Below are positions 15,731-22,682 of a DNA stretch of 22,682 bases, piece after piece. Each line of letters opens with the position of its first letter. Position 1 is the stretch's first letter. The DNA is from JAAYAY01 sp964429355 (GTDB lineage: Bacteria; Planctomycetota; Planctomycetia; Pirellulales; Thermoguttaceae), in the NCBI GenBank assembly GCA_964429355.1, contig CAYSCH010000125.1:1-22682 (forward strand), read 5' to 3'. Made by a program: the position numbers and the translations under genes. The notes under the pieces were generated by a model. That model did no database searches. It worked only from the letters and a program-made list of their open reading frames with translations, and was not told the DNA's origin.

Positions 15731-16525
15731 ATGACAGTTCCGTCCCCCCCATGGAACTTGAGTCTCACCCACTATGCCACCGTCAAGAACCAGCTCTATG
15801 AGGTCGCCGTCTTGCCCCTCGGGGCCACCGAACCGCACAACCTCCACTTGCCCTACAGCATGGATACACGCGAAGGCGACCAGATCGGCCGGGCCATCTG
15901 TCGAGAAGCCTGGCAGTGAGGCGCCAAGGTCATACTCCTCCCGACGATCCCCTACGGCACCGAAACAAACCAGCGGGAATTCCCGTTCGCAATGAACCTG
16001 AATCCCTCGACCCTGGGCGCTGTCATTACCGACCTGGTCGAGTCCCTGGAAAACCACGGGATTCGAAAGATCGTCCTGCTCAACAGCCACGGCGGAAACG
16101 ACCTCAAGGCCTACTTGCGGGAAATGTACGGAAAAACCTCGGCCAAGCTGTTCCTCTGCAACTGGTACACGATCTTCGCCGACCTTTACGACACGATCTT
16201 CGAGCATCCCGACGACCATGCCGGAGAAGTCGAAACCTCCCTGGCCCTCGCCTACTGGCCTGAACTGGTCCTCCGTGACGACGACGGTAAGCTCGCCGGC
16301 GATGAGGGCACCAAGGCGGAAACCCGCTTCGACGCCGTCAACCGAGGCTGGGTTTCCATCACCCGCCCCTGGCACCTCTTAACGACCAACAGCGGAGCAG
16401 GTAACCCCCACAACGCAACGGCCGAGAAAGGCCACCGGCTCATGGAGGTCCTCGTCGAGCGACTCTCCACCTTCCTCGTTGAACTGTCCAACGCCACCCT
16501 CGACAATCGTTTTCCCTATATTTGA
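15731..16525 (+). pseudogene. creatininase family amidohydrolase, interrupted by an in-frame TGA
   Basis: A single frame of 264 codons encodes a full-length creatininase-family protein (metal-dependent amidohydrolases such as creatininase, ArfB and MftE), but codon 63 (15917-15919) is TGA. All expected ligands are present on both sides: PLGATEPHNLHLPYSMDT (E, H, D) before it, then LLNSHGGND and HAGEVETS after. The sequence resumes without shift as GAKVILLPTIPYGTE, so only one base is affected. The stop sits at a position where relatives often have a polar or basic residue before GAK; CGA (Arg) to TGA would explain it. GAGG lies about 9 nt before ATG 15731. An ATG at 15992 could restart translation but would lose the first metal ligands. 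It is either a recent nonsense mutation or a sequence error. Confidence 0.85.
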
Positions 16526-16560
16526 GTATCCCCACCAAAGGACTGCCCGAACACCCCCTA

Positions 16561-16589
16561 TTGACGCCCTCTCACGACAAAACTATAGT
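16561..16589 (+). promoter_or_regulatory. sigma70-type promoter for tRNA-His (and perhaps glnD)
   Basis: TTGACG (16561-16566), a 17-nt spacer, then TATAGT (16584-16589): five of six matches in each hexamer at ideal spacing, 19 nt before the first tRNA base. Transcription should begin near 16596. Confidence 0.7.
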
Positions 16590-16608
16590 GATGTTCTTAG
16601 CCCATTAT

Positions 16609-16683
16609 GGTGGATGTAGCTCAGTTGGTTAGAGCGCTGGATTGTGGATCCAGAAGTCGAGGGTTCGAGTCCCTTCTTCCACC
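16609..16683 (+). tRNA. tRNA-His (anticodon GTG)
   Basis: The cloverleaf can be drawn in full: the extra 5' G (G-1, 16609) typical of tRNA-His opposite C73, acceptor GTGGATG/CTTCCAC, D stem GCTC/GAGC, anticodon stem CTGGA/TCCAG around loop TTGTGGA (anticodon GTG), and T arm GAGGG-TTCGAGT-CCCTT. The acceptor stem has a T-T mismatch at pair 6-67. The 3' CCA is not encoded (the gene is followed by CTTTTCG), so CCA must be added by tRNA nucleotidyltransferase. Confidence 0.96.
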
Positions 16684-16702
16684 CTTTTCGCCTCCAAAGC
16701 CC

Positions 16703-19321
16703 ATGTCTCCGCTCCGATCCAGCATCCTCGAAGCGAAAGCCCGGCTTACCGAAGGCTATCGGGACCTCAAACAGCTTCATGCCCAGGGCCTTGCCGGCGT
16801 GGAACTCTGCCGTAAGGGCAGCGATCTCCGCGACCAGGTCATTCTCCAGTTGATCCGCGAAGCAGCCGAGTCTTCCGGAACGGGAAAAGGCTTGGCAGAC
16901 CGCCTCGCCTTTGTCGCCCATGGTGGCTATGGCCGTCGCGAAGTGGCTCCCTTCTCCGATGTGGATCTCATGATCCTTTGTCCGCGGCTCACCGTCGATG
17001 CCGCCAAGCCCTTGGCCGAGCGTCTCTTTCGCGATATTTTTGACGCGGGACTCGTCCTCGGGCACAGCCTCCGCACCCTCGACGAGGCCTGTTCGCTCGC
17101 CTGCGACGACGCCCAGATCTGCACCTCGCTCATCGAGTCGCGACTCCTCGTCGGCGACCAGGCCCTCTTTGACGCGTACCGGCACAAATTCGACCGGCGG
17201 CTGCGACACAACGCCTCTCGCCTCCTCGCCGCCACCGAAAGAGAACGCAGTCAGGAACGCATCCGCTACGGCGAGACCGTGTTCATGCTCGAACCCAACG
17301 TCAAACGCTCCCGCGGCGGACTTCGCGACGTTCAACTCCTGCGATGGACCGGAAAGATCCGCTACGGCCATTCGGAACCCTCCGATCTGGTTCGTCTCGG
17401 CCTCCTCTCCCAGGAAGACTGCGAAGAGCTCGTCAAAGCAACGGAGTACCTCCTGCGGCTTCGCAACGAGATGCATTTCCACTCCGGCAAGGCCGGCGAC
17501 GTGCTCTCCCGCAGCGAACAGGTACGGATCTCCGCCTCGCTCGGCTACGAGGCGACCACCGGCATGCTGCCCGTCGAGCAGTTCATGCGCGACCATTTCC
17601 GCCAGACCACGACCGTCAGCCACGTGGTTATGCGATTTCTCTCCAAAGCTAGATCGTCCGCTCGCCGAGCTGCATGGTCGACCGTGCTGTTCGGCCACAA
17701 GGTGGGCGAAGGCTTTCGCGTCGGTCCCACTCTCATTGCCGCAAGTGCCCGGGGACGCCACCGCCTGGGTCGCGACCTCGGTGCCGTAATGCAATTGCTC
17801 GATCTGGCCAACCTCTACGACAAGCGGATCGAGCCGGAAACGTGGGAGCTCGTACGACGCAGTGCCAGCCAACTGCCGGAAGAACTTTCGCCCAAGACGA
17901 TGAAGCACTTCGTCTCCCTCATCAGTTATCCGGGGTGCCTTGGCGACCTGCTGAGGTTGCTCCATGAAGTCCATTTGCTGGAGCGGTTCATTCCCGCTTA
18001 CTCCCACGCCCGGGGCCTGCTGCAATTCAATCAATACCACAAGTACACGGTGGACGAGCACTGCTTCCGGACTGTCGACATCGTGTCGGAAATGCAGTGG
18101 AACCAGGGCGTTTTGGGCCAAACCTACCGTGAAATCCGCCGCAAGCACGTGCTCCACCTGGCCCTCCTGCTGCACGACCTGGGCAAAGGCTATGCCGACG
18201 ACCACACCCAGGTCGGCGCTCGCCTGGCCGCCGAAAACGCCCGCCTCTTGGGCCTGCCTCCCGAAGACGCCGAAACGGTCGTGTTCCTCGTCGCCAACCA
18301 CCTGACAATGAACCATCTCGCCTTCCGCCGCGACACGACCGACGAAGAACTGCTCGTTCGCTTCGCGGTCGACGTGGGGTCTACCGAGCGGCTCAAAATG
18401 CTCTACGTCATGACCGCCGCCGACCTCGGCGCCGTCGGCCCCGGGGTCTGGGATACCTGGAAAGAAGATGTTCTCACCGACCTTTACCGCCGAGTGAATC
18501 GGCACCTCGCGGGCGATCCCGGACCGGAGTATGAGGAACAGTTGAACGCCCGCCGCCAAGAGATCCGCAGGCTCCTCTCCGAACTGGGCCACGACGACGT
18601 CCTCCCCGTGGTCGACTCCCTCCCCCCTGCCCTGCTCGGCGAATCCACCATCGCCCAGACCGCGTCCGATCTCTCGCTCCTGAGCGGATTGGAGGCCAAG
18701 AACGTCGACGTCCTGGCCGCCTACCAGAAAGAAACCAGCACAATCCGGCTCACGGTGGCAACGCACGAAGACGTCGCCCCCGGGATCTTCCACCGCCTGA
18801 CCGGGGCGATTTCCGGCCGGGGACTCCAGATTCTCTCGGCCGAAATCAACACCCTTGCCGACGATCTCGTCCTCGACCGCTTCGTCGTTGTCGATCCCGA
18901 CTTCGCCGGCCAGCCCCCTCCGGAACGTTTTGAAGAAATCCGCCGCGCCTTGGCCGGCTCGCTGCAGGACCGGGCCGGCTCGACGCCGTCGTTCCGCAAA
19001 ACCTGGAAAATCGGCGCCTCCGGCCAGCCCAAAATGCAGATCGCCAAGACCCGTATCGAGGTCGACAACGCGTCGAGCCAGCGGTTCACCATCCTCGACA
19101 TCTTCGCCGTCGACCAGCCCGGGCTGCTCTATGCGATCACCAAGGCCCTCTTCGATTTGGGGCTTCAGGTCGGAAGGGCCAAGATCGGAACCTACCTCGA
19201 TCAGGTCGTCGATGTCTTCTATCTGATCGATGCCTCGGGCAAGAAGATCGAGACCGAGACCCGCATTCAACAGATCCGCACCCGCCTCCTCGACGTCATC
19301 CTCTCACTGGCACCCCGGTGA
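16703..19321 (+). CDS. glnD: [protein-PII] uridylyltransferase / uridylyl-removing enzyme
   Basis: An 872-residue enzyme (E. coli GlnD 890) that uridylylates PII signal proteins when glutamine is low and removes the groups when it is high, controlling nitrogen assimilation. Domains in order: nucleotidyltransferase (GGYGRREVAPFSDVDLMIL, about 74-92), a GlnD linker domain with EPNVKRSRGGLRDVQLLRW, an HD domain (HLALLLHDLGKGYADDH, about 485-501, and VANHLTMNH), then two C-terminal ACT domains (IFHRLTGAISGRGLQIL, about 695, and LDIFAVDQPGLLYAI, about 797) that sense glutamine. The start at ATG 16703 fits the family N-terminus; a longer open frame would begin inside the tRNA gene. There is no recognisable ribosome binding site in the 19 nt between tRNA-His and the ATG, so it may be co-transcribed and released by tRNA processing. 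No glnB or amtB lies nearby. Confidence 0.95.
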   Translation: MSPLRSSILEAKARLTEGYRDLKQLHAQGLAGVELCRKGSDLRDQVILQLIREAAESSGTGKGLADRLAFVAHGGYGRREVAPFSDVDLMILCPRLTVDAAKPLAERLFRDIFDAGLVLGHSLRTLDEACSLACDDAQICTSLIESRLLVGDQALFDAYRHKFDRRLRHNASRLLAATERERSQERIRYGETVFMLEPNVKRSRGGLRDVQLLRWTGKIRYGHSEPSDLVRLGLLSQEDCEELVKATEYLLRLRNEMHFHSGKAGDVLSRSEQVRISASLGYEATTGMLPVEQFMRDHFRQTTTVSHVVMRFLSKARSSARRAAWSTVLFGHKVGEGFRVGPTLIAASARGRHRLGRDLGAVMQLLDLANLYDKRIEPETWELVRRSASQLPEELSPKTMKHFVSLISYPGCLGDLLRLLHEVHLLERFIPAYSHARGLLQFNQYHKYTVDEHCFRTVDIVSEMQWNQGVLGQTYREIRRKHVLHLALLLHDLGKGYADDHTQVGARLAAENARLLGLPPEDAETVVFLVANHLTMNHLAFRRDTTDEELLVRFAVDVGSTERLKMLYVMTAADLGAVGPGVWDTWKEDVLTDLYRRVNRHLAGDPGPEYEEQLNARRQEIRRLLSELGHDDVLPVVDSLPPALLGESTIAQTASDLSLLSGLEAKNVDVLAAYQKETSTIRLTVATHEDVAPGIFHRLTGAISGRGLQILSAEINTLADDLVLDRFVVVDPDFAGQPPPERFEEIRRALAGSLQDRAGSTPSFRKTWKIGASGQPKMQIAKTRIEVDNASSQRFTILDIFAVDQPGLLYAITKALFDLGLQVGRAKIGTYLDQVVDVFYLIDASGKKIETETRIQQIRTRLLDVILSLAPR

Positions 19322-19344
19322 GCCCAGAGCTCGGAGGCCTCAAA

Positions 19345-19373
19345 TGGTCGCCCGATGTTGCCCATCGCGACCA
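19345..19373. terminator. hairpin downstream of glnD
   Basis: TGGTCGC (19345) pairs with GCGACCA (19367), 7 bp. Inside, after a 2-nt bulge, GATG-TTGCC-CATC adds 4 bp, for a stem of 11 bp in total. It lies 23 nt after the glnD stop. No T tract follows on the plus strand, so it may be a processing or stabilising structure rather than an intrinsic terminator. Confidence 0.4.
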
Positions 19374-19457
19374 AATCGACAGGCCCTGACGCACCGCGGC
19401 TGCACCGATTCTTGGCTCCCCACGCTGACGCGCCGGGTGGTCATGGGCGTGGCGCTG

Positions 19458-19613
19458 AATGGCCTTGCGTGATTCGCAGAAAAATTGTCGTCCTGAAGAT
19501 AGCCGCGTGGGCTCGCCCCGCGCTCGTTGGAGTACAGGCTCCAGCCGGCTTCAGCCTGCGTGAACCAAACTCTGTCACTCCCGGCCCATCGAGTTCCTGA
19601 TCGCCTTGCCGCA
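19458..19613. repeat. dispersed intergenic repeat, copy B
   Basis: Second copy of the element at 14781-14918. The 24-base 5' block is identical and the 33-base block differs at one position; that position is in the loop of the hairpin GCGTGGG-CTCGC-CCCGCGC, while the stem is unchanged. The distal block is more diverged and separated by a longer insert. It sits between glnD (stop at 19321) and the convergent FG-GAP gene (stop at 19642), the same context as copy A. Confidence 0.75.
19535..19558. repeat. 24-bp imperfect palindrome inside repeat copy B
   Basis: CAGGCT-CC-AGCC followed by GGCT-TC-AGCCTG is an inverted repeat with a single symmetric mismatch region. It lies in the part of copy B that copy A lacks, so it looks like an independent REP-like insertion. 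It can form a hairpin in either transcript direction. Confidence 0.5.
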
Positions 19614-19641
19614 ATTTCCTCTGGGAATCACCGAGGGCCAT

Positions 19642-22600
19642 TCACAGCTCGCTCCAGGTTCCACGCTGGTAGATGAAGTCCACAGCCGCGGCGTGATCCT
19701 TGACATTGCTGCCATGGGTTTCGCCCATGCCGCCGTTGAAGCCGTAGCCGCCCACCTCCTCGAAGTCCCAGACGGCGTAGAGTTGCCGTTTGGGAGAACT
19801 CACAGTCGACCATGTCCGCGATTCGACGTTGGCAGCCTCCCAAACATCGATGCCATCCTCGGCCGAATCGTAGAGCTTCGCCACGTCGTTGTCGCCCCCC
19901 TGATCGGCAATCACGGTCACCTTGGCGAACCCGCGAGCACACACCTCATAGAGTTCCCCTCGCGCGACCTCCGCCTCGGACTGGGGTGCATTGGCCATGA
20001 TGACCTTGTGGGGTTTGGCGATCAATACGTCGTCGCCTTCAGAATCGTGCATGACCAGCGTGTCGGCCACCACTCCGCCCGCGTAGGCGCGGATCGAATT
20101 GGCCTTAACCCACGCGGTTTTCAACCACCCGGGATCATCGATGACAATCGGCATGTACAGGTCTACGATAGGTTCGCCGATGACCATCGGCATGTACATG
20201 TGAAGGTCATCCTCGTCCTGCAGCATATTAGGGCTCGGGGGATCCGGCTGGCCATACTCGACCGTCATCTCATTGCCCTCGGTTTCGAATTTGTCGATCC
20301 CCTCCGATCCCCAGACAACGGCCCGGTCTGCGCTGACTCTCAAATCCTCAAAGAACTTGCAGCGCACATACATCTGGCCAACGACCTTGGTGAGTTCGGC
20401 AGAAACCTTCGCCCGCTGGTCAGGGAGAACAATCGACACCTTGTCGTTGCCTCCCGCCTTCGAATAGGCGAACACGTTGCGAAAGCCGGACGCGGTCGCG
20501 GCAGGCCGGATATAGGCGAATGGCTCGGTGCCGAACGAGACCGTGTCTTCGGAGATCAAGAGCTGGTCATCCTCCGTCGAATCGTCGATCCGCAGAGTAT
20601 CGCTCCCTCCTCCACCGGCCAGATTGATACGATCCGCCTCAATAGCAACCTCGAAGCCCCTCTCCGAATTGATCCAGGTGGCCAGGCCTGGCGACACCAG
20701 CGCGCTCTCGTCGTCGGCCGTCCCCACGAGTTCCACCTCGCGGCCGACCAGATTCGCAGCGTCGATAGTCCACGTGCTGGCGTCGTACACCACGTCGTTG
20801 ACGGCAAGCTCGCTCGCCTGGCCGAGAACGTAGCGGATCGACTCGCCGGAATGGACTGTGAGCTTGCCGTCGTGGAGTTCCACGAGGTTGCAGACCGTCA
20901 GGTCCATGCTGCCTGCGGCGCTGCCAAGTTCCAGCGTCAGCTTCTGGCCGGTTATCTCCGTCACGTAGTCGATTCGCCAGACAGATCCGTCCACCGTCAA
21001 CGTCCCGACCGTCTCGCCCTCTTCGTTCTGTAACTGCAAGGTGGGCACGATCGTGCTGCCGGCGGCGTCTCCCAGGTCCACCAGAACGGTCACCAGTCCG
21101 GGATTGGCGTTGACGAAGCTCAAACGGGCGTTTCCGTCGGAAATCCATGTGCCGCTGTAGAAATCCGTCTCTCCCAGTTGAGTCTCCGGTTCTGCCGCCT
21201 GATTCTCGAGCCAGGCCATCTGATCGTTGCCCGCCGTCCCGACCAGGTCAAGATCGCCGTCGCCATCGAGATCCAAAGGAATCGCCCCTCTGATCCCTGC
21301 CAGACGATAGGATTCACGAAAGACTCCGGTACCGTCGTTGGCGTACCAGTAAGGCGCGTCGGAGCCTTTGGGGTTTGCCAGGAGATCCATGTCGCCGTCG
21401 CCGTCCAGGTCTATCGGAATCATCTCCCCGGCAACCGCGTGGGCGCCTTGCTGCTCCAACACGATGGGCAGCTCACGACGGGTGAACTCCCCGTGGCCGT
21501 CGTTGGCATACCATGCGTACTGCGTCCAGGAGGATCCGGCCCAGGGATCATAGTAGCATTGCAGCGACGCCAACAGATCCACGTCTCCATCGCCGTCCAT
21601 ATCTGCCGTGCTCAGAGCGCTTGTGCGGAGGTGGCCATCGGTGGAGGGGGCTGTCGCCGCTGACCCGTCGATACTGTGAACGGAGAAGACGCCGGTGCCG
21701 TCGTTCTCAAACCAGGTCAGGGCGTCGATTTCTTCGCTTGCCCGCTGGCCGAGGGCCAGGTCGATGTCGCCGTCGCCGTCGAAATCGGCGGCAATGATAT
21801 GCTCGACAGTCTTTGCCTGGTCGCTCACAACATGCTGGGCAAATCCCGCCGTCGCCAGGTTCTCAAACCAGGCGACCTGCTGAGCATCGTAGAGTGTCGC
21901 GATCACATCCATATCGCCGTCGCCGTCGATATCGGCAGCCGCCACCGACATCTCGTGGGCCGGATCGATCTCCTGCCACGGATCGCTCTGAATGATGCTG
22001 GAGATCAGAGCCTGTCCCTCACTGCGGTACCACAGGGACTGGCTCGGCCAGTGGCCCGCTGCGAGAAAGTCCGAGCGTCCGTCGCCGTCGATATCGGCGG
22101 CAAACACCTCGTTGGCCTCCATCGGGCCGTGAAGGCCGGAAATTGATGCCAGGCCCTCATCCAGGTCATTTGTCAGTTTCCGGATTCCCACATCCGTTGC
22201 CATCACAATGTCCCAGTCCCCGTCGTCGTCGAAGTCGGCCACGTCGGCCGACCGCGGAGGGTCCACCGAATCGCCAAAGGGCTGCGGCGAGCCGAAGCGG
22301 CCCCCCTCCGCAGGCGGGAGAATCGTGACGACATGGTCGCCGTCACCGGCTGGTCCGCCCGGAGCCTGGTTACCCTCGGAACTGACCAGCAGCCTCGCAC
22401 ACGTCTGGCCGCTTCGAGCGCTGGCCGGGATGTCAAACGTGAGGACATTCTCTCCCGGCGCGAGTTCGACTCCGGCTGCGATCCGCTCCCACGAGCCACC
22501 GTAGGATCCGTCGCCATTCAGGTCGATCCAGGCGTCGAGTTTGGCCCCTTCCGTCGTCTCATCGAGAGTGACAGTCAGCGTGTTATCGAGCCTGCCGACC

Positions 22601-22682
22601 CTTGCCGACTCGTCGAAGGCTGCGCCGATGACCCAGTCGGCCGACACGGGGGCAACCGAGAGGACCTGACGCTGCTCCAAGG
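19642..22682 (-). CDS. FG-GAP/VCBS repeat surface protein, 5' end outside window
   Basis: At least 1012 residues. The frame is open to the right edge, and the first codons visible (LEQRQVLSVAP) are an internal TTG-encoded leucine within an LEPR-XLL-like motif, which in planctomycetes lies near the N-terminus of large exported proteins. Only a short N-terminal part is therefore missing. After a beta-domain with LNGDGSYGGSWER come seven FG-GAP/VCBS calcium-binding repeats of the form ADIDGDGDMDVIA (about residues 145-500), spaced as beta-propeller blades. The C-terminal 500 residues are beta-rich with an RTX-like GGGGSDTLRIDD stretch and a short duplicated segment (MYMPMVIGEP / LYMPIVIDDP). No catalytic motif was seen. 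It is probably a secreted or cell-surface adhesive or matrix protein. It converges on glnD across repeat copy B. Confidence 0.85.
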   Translation of the reverse strand, partial: LEQRQVLSVAPVSADWVIGAAFDESARVGRLDNTLTVTLDETTEGAKLDAWIDLNGDGSYGGSWERIAAGVELAPGENVLTFDIPASARSGQTCARLLVSSEGNQAPGGPAGDGDHVVTILPPAEGGRFGSPQPFGDSVDPPRSADVADFDDDGDWDIVMATDVGIRKLTNDLDEGLASISGLHGPMEANEVFAADIDGDGRSDFLAAGHWPSQSLWYRSEGQALISSIIQSDPWQEIDPAHEMSVAAADIDGDGDMDVIATLYDAQQVAWFENLATAGFAQHVVSDQAKTVEHIIAADFDGDGDIDLALGQRASEEIDALTWFENDGTGVFSVHSIDGSAATAPSTDGHLRTSALSTADMDGDGDVDLLASLQCYYDPWAGSSWTQYAWYANDGHGEFTRRELPIVLEQQGAHAVAGEMIPIDLDGDGDMDLLANPKGSDAPYWYANDGTGVFRESYRLAGIRGAIPLDLDGDGDLDLVGTAGNDQMAWLENQAAEPETQLGETDFYSGTWISDGNARLSFVNANPGLVTVLVDLGDAAGSTIVPTLQLQNEEGETVGTLTVDGSVWRIDYVTEITGQKLTLELGSAAGSMDLTVCNLVELHDGKLTVHSGESIRYVLGQASELAVNDVVYDASTWTIDAANLVGREVELVGTADDESALVSPGLATWINSERGFEVAIEADRINLAGGGGSDTLRIDDSTEDDQLLISEDTVSFGTEPFAYIRPAATASGFRNVFAYSKAGGNDKVSIVLPDQRAKVSAELTKVVGQMYVRCKFFEDLRVSADRAVVWGSEGIDKFETEGNEMTVEYGQPDPPSPNMLQDEDDLHMYMPMVIGEPIVDLYMPIVIDDPGWLKTAWVKANSIRAYAGGVVADTLVMHDSEGDDVLIAKPHKVIMANAPQSEAEVARGELYEVCARGFAKVTVIADQGGDNDVAKLYDSAEDGIDVWEAANVESRTWSTVSSPKRQLYAVWDFEEVGGYGFNGGMGETHGSNVKDHAAAVDFIYQRGTWSEL

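Noticed and set aside
15917..15919. Selenocysteine or reassigned TGA in the creatininase gene
   Set aside because: TGA ends many intact genes in this window, the family is not known to use selenocysteine, and no obvious SECIS-like hairpin was noticed directly after the codon.
14939..16375. A 478-codon frame extending the FHA protein upstream
   Set aside because: The upstream part is antisense to the creatininase gene. The FHA protein begins cleanly at 15481 with a ribosome binding site.
16607..16702. Longer N-terminus for glnD starting at 16607
   Set aside because: These codons lie across the tRNA-His gene; the GlnD family start fits ATG 16703.
16583..19270. An 895-codon open frame on the minus strand
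   Set aside because: It is exactly antisense to glnD, whose domains are all recognisable. The antisense product has no domain and is an effect of GC-rich third positions.
21200..22250. Recurring GTCGCCGTCGCC-like units that could be taken for a CRISPR or DNA repeat array
   Set aside because: They are the codons of the DGDGD calcium loops of the FG-GAP repeats, at irregular spacing inside one reading frame.

Overview
This is a GC-rich bacterial window from a draft assembly (there is a run of 10 N at 13482-13491). It most resembles a planctomycete of the Pirellulales type. The large protein entering from the right end begins with an LEPR-XLL-like stretch (LEQRQVLSVAP) followed by FG-GAP repeats. 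Other pointers are a multiheme cytochrome with a membrane cytochrome b, a Tat-exported amidohydrolase, an agarase-like hydrolase, and Gram-negative LPS-core genes. This assignment is inferred from family content; no phylogenetic marker was compared.

Layout. 2-1111 (+): C-terminal part of an FAD-dependent oxidoreductase. 1223-1627 (-): small membrane protein with an HEXXH motif. 2062-5354 (+): a tightly coupled LPS-core operon (heptosyltransferase, InaA/Kdo-type kinase, family 4 glycosyltransferase), converging on 5484-6974 (-), the bifunctional heptose kinase/adenylyltransferase hldE, which supplies the ADP-heptose precursor. 7151-7486 (+): small four-helix membrane protein. 7550-10244 (-): two-gene electron-transfer unit, a seven-CXXCH membrane-anchored cytochrome c followed by a cytochrome b-like membrane protein. 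10565-10744 (-): unexplained open segment directly after an amidohydrolase stop. 10745-12510 (-): two overlapping amidohydrolase genes, one Tat-exported with intact metal ligands and one cytoplasmic with a degenerate metal site. 12687-14774 (+): exported agarase-like glycoside hydrolase interrupted by the N gap. 14939-15481 (-): FHA-domain protein. 15731-16525 (+): creatininase-family gene broken by one in-frame TGA. 16609-16683 (+): tRNA-His with a clear promoter, followed after 19 nt by glnD (16703-19321, +). 19642-22682 (-): FG-GAP/VCBS surface protein running off the right edge.

The clearest structure outside genes is a dispersed repeat in two diverged copies (14781-14918 and 19458-19613). 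Each lies in the spacer between two convergent genes and keeps a hairpin-forming core. No clearly new defence or mobile system was recognised. The items most worth following are the repeat family, the HEXXH membrane protein, the seven-heme cytochrome unit, the paired amidohydrolases, the nonsense codon in the creatininase and the orphan coding-like fragment at 10565-10744.
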